Positions 50,905 through 58,337 of a DNA stretch of 62,007 bases are shown piece after piece. Within the stretch, counting starts at the first letter, position 1. Every line of letters begins with the position of its first letter. The DNA lies in assembly GCA_024402435.1 (NCBI GenBank), contig JAKSTU010000013.1, positions 1 through 62,007 of the forward strand. Reading direction: 5' to 3'. The notes beneath the pieces are model-generated. The model made no database searches. It was not told the origin of the DNA and saw only the letters and a program-made list of their open reading frames with translations. A program made the position numbers and the translations under genes. Source of the DNA: Treponemataceae bacterium. Lineage in GTDB: Bacteria > Spirochaetota > Spirochaetia > Treponematales > Treponemataceae.

Positions 50905-51652
50905 CTGATTCAGACTCGGACTGTTTCTGACGCAAGGAGAGGACTTCATCCCTGAAGGATTCGTCGATTACAGGGGGATGACTTTCAAAATAAAGCAGTT
51001 TGTCCAGATCTTCCCGGTTTTTTACGTTCCAGACAGGAACGGCATTTTCGCGGGAATTGACAAATCCGTATGCAAGAGGAAGGCTTTCAACAGTTCCACC
51101 GGCCGTTATATCGTATGCAACGAAAGAAACATCACCTTCAGGACCTTCGTCTGACAAAGCATTGAAAGGACAGGCAACCACATCATAAAGATGAGAATTG
51201 TATGCTTCCAGAGCAGTTTCTGCAGACTGTGCGAAAAATCCTATGGAATGAATCACACCATCAGCTTTGGCGCTTCTAAGCGCATCATACATTCCGTCTT
51301 TGCTTCCCGGCCCCGGAACAAAGTCCGGAACTGAAACAAAGTACAGGTCAACGTAATCACCCTGAAGATTGTCAAGGCTTTCTGCAAGCTGCAGATGAAG
51401 TTCTGCCGATGTTTTTGCGAAGGAAACAGAAGCAATGAAAACATCCCGTCGCATTCCGTAAAATGCATAGCCCAACTGCTTTTCACAAAGACCGTAAGCC
51501 GGGGATGACAGGAAAAAATTGATTCCTCTTTCGTAGGCGTTTCTAAGCAGGGCAATGGCGTTGTCCATGTCTGTTTCGTTCTGCAGATCTTTTACCCAAA
51601 AACTCGGGCGGCTTACCATGCAGTTTGTTTTTCCCAGTGCGACAAATTCCAT
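50900..51652 (-). CDS. Degenerate aldo-keto-reductase-like protein
   Basis: The 250-residue protein has the AKR plan (ERGINFFLSSPAYGLCEKQL, DYVDLYFVSVPDF, GVIHSIGFFAQS), but the catalytic tetrad is changed: Asp is Leu in FFLSS, Lys is absent in FIASVSF and His is Ser in LYFVSVPD; only the Tyr of AYG remains. It is therefore unlikely to reduce aldehydes in the usual way. The start at 51652 follows GTGGGG; longer frames run through the glyS terminator. It has Glu/Ser-rich ends. A binding or regulatory role is possible but unproven. Confidence 0.75.
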   Translation of the reverse strand: MEFVALGKTNCMVSRPSFWVKDLQNETDMDNAIALLRNAYERGINFFLSSPAYGLCEKQLGYAFYGMRRDVFIASVSFAKTSAELHLQLAESLDNLQGDYVDLYFVSVPDFVPGPGSKDGMYDALRSAKADGVIHSIGFFAQSAETALEAYNSHLYDVVACPFNALSDEGPEGDVSFVAYDITAGGTVESLPLAYGFVNSRENAVPVWNVKNREDLDKLLYFESHPPVIDESFRDEVLSLRQKQSESESE

Positions 51653-51662
51653 AAATCCCCAC

Positions 51663-51711
51663 AAAAAAAAGCCCCTACCCGACAAACCGCAAACAGTTGC
51701 CGGATAAAGGC
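51663..51711 (-). terminator. Intrinsic terminator after glyS
   Basis: On the minus strand, GCCTTTATCCGGCAA pairs along 15 positions, with some G-U pairs, with TTGTCGGGTAGGGGC, followed by eight T. It lies between the glyS stop and the start of the AKR-like gene, so that gene may depend on readthrough. Confidence 0.8.
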
Positions 51712-51721
51712 CGTTCAATCA

Positions 51722-53068
51722 TCAGACGCGTTTGTAATTCTTGATTTCTTCGCGAATACGTGCTGCAACTTCACTTACAGGAATGCGGACCTGTTCCATT
51801 GAATCACGGAAACGCAGAGTAACAGTTTTGTCCTCTTTTGTATCGTAGTCAACTGTGATACAGAAAGGAGTACCAACTTCGTCCTGGCGGCGGTAACGTT
51901 TACCGATTGCTCCGGACTGGTCATAATCTGTTACGAATTCTTCTTTGAGCTCTGCCTGAATTTCTTTTGCGAGTTCAGCAAGTCCGTCTTTTTTCATAAG
52001 AGGAAGAACTGCAACAGTTACAGGTGCGATTTTCGGGTGGAAGTGAAGAACTGTTCTGTAGTCTTCAGGTTCGCCTTCTTTTGCAAGATTCTGCTCTTCA
52101 TATGCGTCACAGAGGAACATGAGAAGGTTGCGTGTAAGTCCGGCAGATGTTTCGATGATGTAAGGAATGTATTTGTCATTGCCGTTGTCCTGATCAATGT
52201 AGGACATGTCTTTGCCTGAATAGTTCGTATGCTGTGTCAGGTCAAAGTTGGTGCGGTTATGAACACCTTCCAGCTCACTGAATCCCATGGGGAACTCGTA
52301 CTCAATGTCGTATGCGTCTTTTGCATAGTGAGCCAGTTTTTCATGGTGATACCAGCGCATTTTGTTCATGCGGACACCGTATTTTTCATAGAATGCCCAG
52401 CGCTGACCTCTCCAATATTCGAAGAATTTGTCATCATCACCGGGTTTTACGAAGAACTGCATTTCCATCTGCTCAAATTCGCATGTGCGGAAAATGAAGT
52501 TTTTGGTTACGATTTCATTGCGGAATGCTTTACCGACCTGTGCAATACCGAAAGGAATCTTCATACGGTTTGACTGGATGATGTTCTTGTAGTTTACATA
52601 AATACCCTGAGCTGTTTCAGGGCGCAGATAAACTACGGAAGCTGTGTCTTCAGCAGGTCCGATGTGGGTCTTGAACATCAGGTTGAATGCACGGGGTTCT
52701 GTAAGTTCACCGCCGCAGTTGGGACATTTGCGGGCAGCCAATGCATCCTGATCCATATTGTCTGCTCTGAAGCGCATTTTGCACTCTTTGCAGTCAACCA
52801 AAGGATCTGAGAAGTTTGCAACGTGACCGGATGCTTCCCATGTTCTGGGGTGCATAAGGATTGCAGCATCAAGTCCTACAATATTGTCATGCAGCTGGGT
52901 CATTTCTTTCCACCAGGCATTCTGAATGTTCTTTTTAAGTTCGATTCCCAACGGTCCGTAGTCCCAGGCACCTGCCTGTCCGCCGTAAATCTCTGATGAC
53001 TGGAATACAAAGCCTCTGCGTTTACAAAGACTTACGATTTTTTCCATTGTAATTTCGTGATTGTCCAT
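51722..53068 (-). CDS. glyS: Glycyl-tRNA synthetase (dimeric type)
   Basis: The 448-residue class II synthetase has FVFQSSEIYGGQAGAWDYGP, LRPETAQGIYVNYKNII, IGKAFRNEI-like GKAFRNEIVTKNFIFRTCEF and EPSAGLTRN-like IETSAGLTRNLLMFL, together with zinc pairs C-KEC and CPNC. It charges tRNA-Gly. The start at 53068 follows AAGGA; the frame stays open for 103 more codons through the GC-rich region, but that extension is not conserved in the family and I reject it. Confidence 0.95.
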   Translation of the reverse strand: MDNHEITMEKIVSLCKRRGFVFQSSEIYGGQAGAWDYGPLGIELKKNIQNAWWKEMTQLHDNIVGLDAAILMHPRTWEASGHVANFSDPLVDCKECKMRFRADNMDQDALAARKCPNCGGELTEPRAFNLMFKTHIGPAEDTASVVYLRPETAQGIYVNYKNIIQSNRMKIPFGIAQVGKAFRNEIVTKNFIFRTCEFEQMEMQFFVKPGDDDKFFEYWRGQRWAFYEKYGVRMNKMRWYHHEKLAHYAKDAYDIEYEFPMGFSELEGVHNRTNFDLTQHTNYSGKDMSYIDQDNGNDKYIPYIIETSAGLTRNLLMFLCDAYEEQNLAKEGEPEDYRTVLHFHPKIAPVTVAVLPLMKKDGLAELAKEIQAELKEEFVTDYDQSGAIGKRYRRQDEVGTPFCITVDYDTKEDKTVTLRFRDSMEQVRIPVSEVAARIREEIKNYKRV

Positions 53069-53085
53069 ATTTGAACTTCCTTGTG

Positions 53086-53235
53086 TTCTTACGGCCCCTC
53101 TGGTTGAGAGGCTCTTTATTCTTTCGCGGCAGGTCCGGAGCAACGCAGCCTCCCACTCTCCACGCGGCACATTCTGCTGGCTGCAGTAACGAGCCACCGA
53201 CCCACCCAATACCTGACTGGACGGGGACAGTTTTT
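53086..53235. ncRNA. Candidate structured RNA in the glyS-smpB gap (identity and strand unknown)
   Basis: The gap between glyS and smpB (53069-53327) is far richer in G and C than the flanking genes and has several short complementary arms, for example CCTCT/AGAGG at 53096-53110 and GGCTC/GAGCC. On the plus strand CAGGTCCGGAGCAACGCAGC (from 53130) matches the E. coli SRP RNA core at about 17 of 21 positions, but the GGAA tetraloop stem does not form. Neither strand gives a convincing full fold by eye. An SRP RNA, another housekeeping RNA or a glyS leader are the options. Confidence 0.35.
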
Positions 53236-53291
53236 CAGAGCATATCACAAAAGCCAGTTCTATGAACAGTACCATAAAACAGCCGTTGCAG

Positions 53292-53320
53292 TAGACGTTC
53301 ATGCAAAATGGAAGTATTAT
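53292..53320 (+). promoter_or_regulatory. smpB promoter, probably leaderless
   Basis: TAGACG and TATTAT are 17 bp apart, and the -10 box ends 7 nt before the ATG at 53328. No Shine-Dalgarno sequence is at working distance. Confidence 0.5.
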
Positions 53321-53327
53321 TTTCATT

Positions 53328-53792
53328 ATGCCAGAAGGAACAAAACTCATAGCAAAAAACAAAAAAGCTTTTTTCAACTACTCTGTGGAAGAATCCGTTG
53401 AGTGCGGAATCGTTCTCGAAGGAACAGAAGTAAAATCTGTCAAAGCAGGTACCATTTCTTTTCCGGACGCCTTTGCCGAAATAATCTGTAACGAAGTTTG
53501 GGTAAAAGGGTTTCATATATCAGAGTATGCGTTTTCTTCCATATTCAACCATAATCCGGACAGGCCGAAAAAACTGCTTCTTCACAAAGCGGAAATCAAA
53601 CGGCTTCTCCGTAAAACAACAGAAAAGGGATACACTCTGATTCCTCTGGATTTTTATCTCAAAAACGGGCGTGTAAAAGTCACCCTGGGGCTCTGTAAAG
53701 GAAAAAAACAGTACGACAAACGTGCTGATATCAAGGAACGGGATGAAAAACGGAATTTGCAGCGGGAATTCAGAAAGCGGCTTGACGGCTAA
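53328..53792 (+). CDS. smpB: SsrA-binding protein SmpB
   Basis: The 154-residue protein has KLIAKNKKAFFNYSVEESVE, CGIVLEGTEVKSVKAGTIS, LLLHKAEIKRL and GLCKGKKQYDKRADIKERDE, the full SmpB pattern. It binds tmRNA and rescues stalled ribosomes. The start at 53328 is chosen because the protein family begins just there; an ATG nine codons upstream (53301) would include the promoter. The tmRNA gene itself is not recognisable in the window. Confidence 0.95.
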   Translation: MPEGTKLIAKNKKAFFNYSVEESVECGIVLEGTEVKSVKAGTISFPDAFAEIICNEVWVKGFHISEYAFSSIFNHNPDRPKKLLLHKAEIKRLLRKTTEKGYTLIPLDFYLKNGRVKVTLGLCKGKKQYDKRADIKERDEKRNLQREFRKRLDG

Positions 53793-53793
53793 A

Positions 53794-54639
53794 ATGAGCA
53801 ACGACTTTTTTTTATCAAAACGATTCTTTTCACTTCTGCTGTGTCTGTTTTTTCTGTCAGCTGCCAGTCTGTGGGCTGCAAAGCGGGAAACAGTCTTTTT
53901 CGGGATCACTACGGATTCGTCAGACACTTCCACAATATCACTGACTGAAAAACTTTTTTTCAAGCAGTTTGAAGCACTTGATGCATACAAACTGGAAGAC
54001 AGACGGGACACACCCTGGAAAGATTCTTTCCTGTCGGACTACGCAGGAAAAGATGTTCTCCTTTTTGCAATCGACATCCGCGACAAAAACACATTCTGGC
54101 TTGTTACGCTGAACATTCATGACATGAAGAACAATACAAGGGCAGAGTTTCAGGCTGAATACGAAGACTATTACAAAATCCTCATGGATTCGAAAAATGC
54201 GATAGACACACTTCTTTCATCCTTAAAAACGGGAAGCAGTTCTTCCGCGGCCGAAACTTCCGCACCGGTTCTGGTTACTTTGTCCATGGACAACATTGCC
54301 GGAACATGGAGCGGGGAATCTGTTCTTGACAAAATCGTTCTTCTTAAAAGCGGACGCGGGTTTGTCGTCTTCAGAAACGGTGCATCAATGACCATTGAAC
54401 TTTCCATCATCGGCAACCAGCTTCTGGTTACACAGACAAGCAGTGCAAATCCGTCATACTTTCCCGATCTTCCGCAGAACGTTGCCCAATCGGCCGCAGC
54501 TTCTGCAAAACCGATCACCTGGAATTTTTCCATGATTGACCAGAACACCCTTACAGGAACAAAAACCACTCTGCATCTTGCAAACAGCGGCAAGAGCGCC
54601 TATCCGGGAACAACACAAGTCATCTGGACCAGGCAATAA
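53794..54639 (+). CDS. Exported protein of unknown function
   Basis: The 281-residue product has a signal peptide (FFSLLLCLFFLSAASLWA) and an N-terminal domain that includes TTDSSDTSTISLTEKLFFKQ, then a low-complexity Ser/Ala hinge and a C-terminal beta domain (IAGTWSGESVLDKIVLLKSG) that looks like a lipocalin-like or META-like fold. I recognise no name. It begins 1 bp after the smpB stop with no ribosome site of its own, so it depends on smpB translation. Confidence 0.75.
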   Translation: MSNDFFLSKRFFSLLLCLFFLSAASLWAAKRETVFFGITTDSSDTSTISLTEKLFFKQFEALDAYKLEDRRDTPWKDSFLSDYAGKDVLLFAIDIRDKNTFWLVTLNIHDMKNNTRAEFQAEYEDYYKILMDSKNAIDTLLSSLKTGSSSSAAETSAPVLVTLSMDNIAGTWSGESVLDKIVLLKSGRGFVVFRNGASMTIELSIIGNQLLVTQTSSANPSYFPDLPQNVAQSAAASAKPITWNFSMIDQNTLTGTKTTLHLANSGKSAYPGTTQVIWTRQ

Positions 54640-54660
54640 AGTCTTTTACAAAAAAATAAT

Positions 54661-54689
54661 TTGAAATATCCTCAAACTTGATTTATACT
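54661..54689 (+). promoter_or_regulatory. glgC promoter
   Basis: TTGAAA and TATACT are 17 bp apart. The leader is about 60 nt and contains the terminator-like hairpin at 54704-54736. Confidence 0.7.
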
Positions 54690-54703
54690 GTGGCAAACAT
54701 AGA

Positions 54704-54736
54704 CCTGCACTGATTTCTGTTTGCGCAGGCTTTTTT
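54704..54736 (+). terminator. Terminator-like hairpin inside the glgC leader (possible attenuator)
   Basis: CCTGC at 54704-54708 pairs with GCAGG at 54725-54729, extended by C-G across one mismatch, and six T follow at 54731-54736, just before the AAGGAG of glgC. The order promoter, hairpin, T run, ribosome site is that of a transcription attenuator. Confidence 0.5.
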
Positions 54737-54755
54737 ACAAGGAGAGCAATGAAAA

Positions 54756-56030
54756 ATGCCCAAAGTACTGTCTATCATTCTTGGAGGCGGAAAAGGAACT
54801 CGTCTCTATCCCTTAACAAAAGAAAGATCAAAACCGGCTGTTCCCTTCGGAGGAAAGCACCGCATTGTTGATATTCCGATTTCAAACTGCATCAACTCAG
54901 GATTCAAACAGATTTATCTTCTGACACAGTTCAATTCTGCTTCACTGCACATGCACATTGCAAATGCATATTCTTTCGACCGTTTTTCCAAAGGTTTTGT
55001 AGAGATTCTTGCAGCAGAGCAGACTCTGGAACACAGCGGATGGTATGAAGGAACAGCAGACGCCGTTCGCAAGAACTTCGTGCATTTCAAGACACAGCAG
55101 CCGACTCACTACATAATCCTTTCCGGGGACCAGCTTTATCAGATGGATTTGGCAGCATTCCTTGATTCACACATCAAAAGCGGAGCCCAGATTTCAATTG
55201 CAACAACCGCTGTTACACGCCAGGATGCAACCGGATTCGGCATCATGAAAGTGGATTCAAAGAACACAATTACCGCATTCATGGAAAAACCCGCTGCTGA
55301 CAAAGACATTTCTGACTGGATTATTCCTGATGAAAGCCGCACACCCGGTGCAACTGCAGGAAAAGATTACCTTGCTTCAATGGGTATTTACATTTTTGAC
55401 GCAGATGTTCTTGAAGAAGCACTCAACAACGACCACACTGACTTCGGAAAAGAAATCATTCCTGAAACACTTTCAAAATACAAAGTGCAGTCATACATTT
55501 ATGACGGTTATTGGGAAGACATCGGAACAATCCGCAGTTTCTACGAAGCAACGCTTGACCTTACAACAATCAAGCCGCACTTCAACTTTTATGACGAAAC
55601 ACATCCCATTTACACACATATCCGCAACCTGCCCTCTTCAAAGCTGAACATGGCAACAATGAACCGGGCAACTGCCTGTGAAGGCTGTGTCATTACAGAA
55701 GCAACAATTACAGACTCTGTAATCGGTATCCGCAGCATAATCGAAAAGAACACACAGCTTGTAGGTGTCATTTCGATGGGTGCTGACTATTACGAAACTG
55801 AAGAAGAAAAGGCCAACAACCTTAAGAAAGGCATTCCCAACATCGGTATCGGTGAAAACACACGCATCAGAAAAGCCATCATCGACAAGAACGCGCGCAT
55901 CGGAAACAACTGTTCCATCGGTTACAGTCCCAAACCGCCGGCAGACGGTGACCACGGCATGTACTATGCCGCTGACGGAATCATTGTAATCCGCAAGAAT
56001 GCAATCATTCCTGACGGAACAATCATCTGA
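54756..56030 (+). CDS. glgC: Glucose-1-phosphate adenylyltransferase (ADP-glucose pyrophosphorylase)
   Basis: The 424-residue enzyme has the nucleotidyltransferase head (VLSIILGGGKGTRLYPLT, RSKPAVPFGGKHRIVDIPIS, YEGTADAVRKNF, LSGDQLYQMD) and a left-handed beta-helix tail with hexapeptide repeats (CEGCVITEATITDSVIGI). It makes ADP-glucose for glycogen synthesis in the cytoplasm. AAGGAG stands 15 nt before the ATG; an out-of-frame ATG lies closer at 54750, which would code a short basic peptide, so the start choice rests on the family N-terminus. No other glycogen gene is adjacent. Confidence 0.94.
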   Translation: MPKVLSIILGGGKGTRLYPLTKERSKPAVPFGGKHRIVDIPISNCINSGFKQIYLLTQFNSASLHMHIANAYSFDRFSKGFVEILAAEQTLEHSGWYEGTADAVRKNFVHFKTQQPTHYIILSGDQLYQMDLAAFLDSHIKSGAQISIATTAVTRQDATGFGIMKVDSKNTITAFMEKPAADKDISDWIIPDESRTPGATAGKDYLASMGIYIFDADVLEEALNNDHTDFGKEIIPETLSKYKVQSYIYDGYWEDIGTIRSFYEATLDLTTIKPHFNFYDETHPIYTHIRNLPSSKLNMATMNRATACEGCVITEATITDSVIGIRSIIEKNTQLVGVISMGADYYETEEEKANNLKKGIPNIGIGENTRIRKAIIDKNARIGNNCSIGYSPKPPADGDHGMYYAADGIIVIRKNAIIPDGTII

Positions 56031-56040
56031 TGACAAAGCT

Positions 56041-56069
56041 CCGGTGCCGGAGAAAAGCCCGGCATCGGA
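56041..56069. repeat. Hairpin-forming sequence after glgC
   Basis: CCG..GCCGG and CCGGC..CGG form a stem with one symmetric internal loop. It precedes the main terminator and has no T run of its own. Confidence 0.5.
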
Positions 56070-56074
56070 ATAAA

Positions 56075-56150
56075 AACAAAAAGCCCGATTTCAAGACCTG
56101 AGCAAAGCGAAAATCACCTTTCAAAAGGCTGAAACCGGGCTTTTTTTTTC
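56075..56150. terminator. Bidirectional terminator between glgC and pta
   Basis: AAAAAGCCCG..TTTCA and TGAAA..CCGGGCTTTTTT form a long hairpin with A and T tracts on the two ends, serving both convergent genes. Confidence 0.88.
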
Positions 56151-56183
56151 TGCTGACAGCAGAACCATCAGCAGAAAATCTTT

Positions 56184-57215
56184 TTAAGCCTGAAGAGCTG
56201 TTACTGCAACTGTTGCAACAATGTCATCAACATTGCAGCCGCGGCTTAAATCATTAAGCGGTTTTGCAAATCCCTGACAAACAGGACCGATAGCCATCCA
56301 TCCGCCAAGGCGCTGTGCAATTTTGTAACCGATGTTTCCTGCATTGATGTTGGGGAATACGAAAACATTTGCATGGCCGGCAACTTTGCTTCCGGGAGCT
56401 TTAAGTTCTCCAACTTCAGGAGCGATTGCGGCATCAAACTGGAATTCTCCGTCCAGAGCAAGATCAGGTGCTTTTTCCTGAGCAAGCTTTGTTGCTTCCT
56501 GCATTTTGGGAACTGATTTAAAGAATTTGTCGTCGTTTCCGGATCCCTTTGTAGAGAAGGAAAGCATTGCAACACGGGGTTCAATTCCACCGATTTTCTT
56601 TGCTGTATCAGCAGTTGCAACTGCAATGTCTGCCAATTCTTCTGCAGAAGGCTCAATATTGATTGCACAGTCGGCAAACAGTGTTACGCCTTCTTTGATA
56701 TAAGGATTACCGCATTCAGGAGCAACCAGAATGAAGCAGGAAGAAACTGTTTTGATTCCGGGAGCTGTTTTGATTACCTGAAGTCCGGGGCGGAGAGTAT
56801 TTGCAGTTGAGTGACATGCACCGCTTACAAATCCGTCTGCATCACCTGCTTTGAGAATAAGAGCACCGAACATTGTGCGGTCTTTGAGAATATAGTTTTT
56901 GGCATCCTCAACTGTTGCATATTCAGGCTGATTTGTTTTCTTGTTGATTTTGCCTTCTCTTGCCTTGTAAAGGATTTCTGCATATTTATCAGCATTTTCT
57001 GAAGTTGCAGGATCAACAATCTGAATGCCGGTAAGGTCCGCATCGGGGGCAACCTTTTTGCATTCTTCCTCATTTCCGATAAGAATAATCTTTGCGATTC
57101 CTTCTTTTACAATGATTGACGCTGCTTCTACAACACGTTTGTCTTCGCCTTCGCAAAGAACGATTGTTTTTCCGGCTTTTGCAGCTTTAGCCTTAAGTTC
57201 TGATACAAAATCCAT
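56184..57215 (-). CDS. pta: Phosphate acetyltransferase
   Basis: The 343-residue protein is the short class of Pta: KTIVLCEGEDKRVVEAASII, GDADGFVSGACHSTANTLRP and SGRGCNVDDIVATVAVTALQ-like C-terminal residues. It converts acetyl-CoA and phosphate to acetyl phosphate in acetate fermentation; the acetate kinase gene is not in the window. The ATG follows AGAGGA. A promoter is at 57249-57277. Confidence 0.95.
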   Translation of the reverse strand: MDFVSELKAKAAKAGKTIVLCEGEDKRVVEAASIIVKEGIAKIILIGNEEECKKVAPDADLTGIQIVDPATSENADKYAEILYKAREGKINKKTNQPEYATVEDAKNYILKDRTMFGALILKAGDADGFVSGACHSTANTLRPGLQVIKTAPGIKTVSSCFILVAPECGNPYIKEGVTLFADCAINIEPSAEELADIAVATADTAKKIGGIEPRVAMLSFSTKGSGNDDKFFKSVPKMQEATKLAQEKAPDLALDGEFQFDAAIAPEVGELKAPGSKVAGHANVFVFPNINAGNIGYKIAQRLGGWMAIGPVCQGFAKPLNDLSRGCNVDDIVATVAVTALQA

Positions 57216-57248
57216 AGCAAATCCTCTAAATTGGAAAAATATGCATTC

Positions 57249-57277
57249 AATATAACTTTATGGAACAAAAACCGCAA
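57249..57277 (-). promoter_or_regulatory. pta promoter
   Basis: On the minus strand TTGCGG and TATATT are 17 bp apart, about 33 bp before the pta start. Confidence 0.6.
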
Positions 57278-57306
57278 GACTAACAGAGCATAGAGTTGAA
57301 AAACCC

Positions 57307-57335
57307 TTTACTTAAAGAGCAATAACCGATAAACT
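57307..57335 (+). promoter_or_regulatory. Bactofilin gene promoter, probably leaderless
   Basis: TTTACT and TAAACT are 17 bp apart, and 7 nt (TTTTTCT) separate the -10 box from the ATG at 57343. No Shine-Dalgarno sequence is present. Confidence 0.5.
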
Positions 57336-57342
57336 TTTTTCT

Positions 57343-57702
57343 ATGTTTGATGTAAAAGACACCGATTTTTTCGAACTTGACGAAGACGATTTTGACACCG
57401 TCCTTGCAGATGATATTGCTTTTTCAGGGAAAATAAGTTTTACAAAACCCTTCATGATCAAAGGGACGGTTTCCGGAGAAATAGAAGCCACAAGCGATCT
57501 TGTTGTTGATTCCAAAGCAGAAGTCAAAGCAGACATTGTTGCACGGCGCGTCCTTGTAAGAGGAACTGTTGAAGGCGACATCACTGCTTCCAAACTGGTT
57601 TTTGTTACGGCAGAAGGATCCATTACAGGTGATATTACTGCCCCTCAAGTTGTTCTGGAACCTGGCAGTTCTTTTACCGGCCGTTGCGTAATGACAAAAT
57701 AA
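57343..57702 (+). CDS. Bactofilin-family cytoskeletal protein
   Basis: The 119-residue protein has an acidic N-terminal tail (about 1-25) and a right-handed beta-helix core of short repeats (ISFTKPFMIKGTVSGEIEAT, AEVKADIVARRVLVRGTVEG, GSITGDITAPQVVLEPGSSF). Bactofilins polymerise without nucleotides and organise cell shape or the envelope. It starts a plus-strand run of five genes that reaches the window edge. Confidence 0.88.
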   Translation: MFDVKDTDFFELDEDDFDTVLADDIAFSGKISFTKPFMIKGTVSGEIEATSDLVVDSKAEVKADIVARRVLVRGTVEGDITASKLVFVTAEGSITGDITAPQVVLEPGSSFTGRCVMTK

Positions 57703-57713
57703 CAGGAAAAATC

Positions 57714-58337
57714 ATGAAAAAGACACTTCTCTCAATTGTTTCAATTTCTTTTTTATTTGTTTCAGCATTCGCTCAGTCAACCAAACCGGATGCTCTGGTT
57801 CTTTATCGCCAGGGCAATTACAAACAGGCAATTGAAGTCTGCCGCGGAGAAATTCAGGTTCAGCCCAACAATGTTGATTCTTATGTAGTTCTCTGCTGGA
57901 GCCTTCTGAGTGACGGCCAGTATTCATCCGCAGAATATTATGCAAAAGCCGGTCTGAACATTGCATCATCAGATCCCCGACTTATTGAAGCCATGGGCGA
58001 AGCAAAATATTTTACAAATCAGAATGATGATGCACTTTCATATTTTCAGAGTTATGCAGCATCAATCAAAGACATGACCACAACATTGGCACGTGTCTAT
58101 TCATATATGGGTGAAATCTACATCAGAAAAACGAAATATAATCATGCGGACATCTGCTATTCCATGGCATTGAGAATTGTGCCCGGTGAATCAGCATGGT
58201 GGATCAGACAGGGATACGCAAAACAGATGGCAAAAGATTATACAGGTGCATATTCTGCTTACGAACAGTGTCTTTCAATTTCTCCAAACAATAGAGAAGC
58301 AAAACAGGCTTTGGAAAAGCTGGCCAATTATCTGTAA
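57714..58337 (+). CDS. Exported TPR-repeat protein
   Basis: The 207-residue protein has a signal peptide (KKTLLSIVSISFLFVSAFAQ) and then tandem TPR helices (ALVLYRQGNYKQAIEVCRGE, YAKQMAKDYTGAYSAYEQCL, NREAKQALEKLANYL). TPRs bind proteins in the periplasm. AGGAAA precedes the ATG at 57714, chosen over a start ten codons upstream. It ends on the mtaB start (TAATG). Confidence 0.85.
   Translation: MKKTLLSIVSISFLFVSAFAQSTKPDALVLYRQGNYKQAIEVCRGEIQVQPNNVDSYVVLCWSLLSDGQYSSAEYYAKAGLNIASSDPRLIEAMGEAKYFTNQNDDALSYFQSYAASIKDMTTTLARVYSYMGEIYIRKTKYNHADICYSMALRIVPGESAWWIRQGYAKQMAKDYTGAYSAYEQCLSISPNNREAKQALEKLANYL

Noticed and set aside
53130..53150. Confident call of an SRP RNA gene
   Set aside because: The 21-base similarity is notable, but the UCC/GGA stem with a GGAA tetraloop, which defines the family, cannot form; I kept it only as a low-confidence candidate RNA.
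53069..53327. T-box or glycine riboswitch before glyS
   Set aside because: I could not find the T-box core sequence with its terminator/antiterminator pair, nor the glycine aptamer core; only loose similarities are present. It remains an option for a model-based search.
53069..53377. A 103-residue N-terminal extension of glycyl-tRNA synthetase
   Set aside because: The extension has no place in the family, a good ribosome site precedes 53068, and the region looks like structured RNA or leader DNA.
54750..54880. Short basic ORF from the first ATG after the glgC ribosome site
   Set aside because: It is out of frame with glgC, has no known similarity and most likely arises by chance; it is noted only as a possible modifier of the start.
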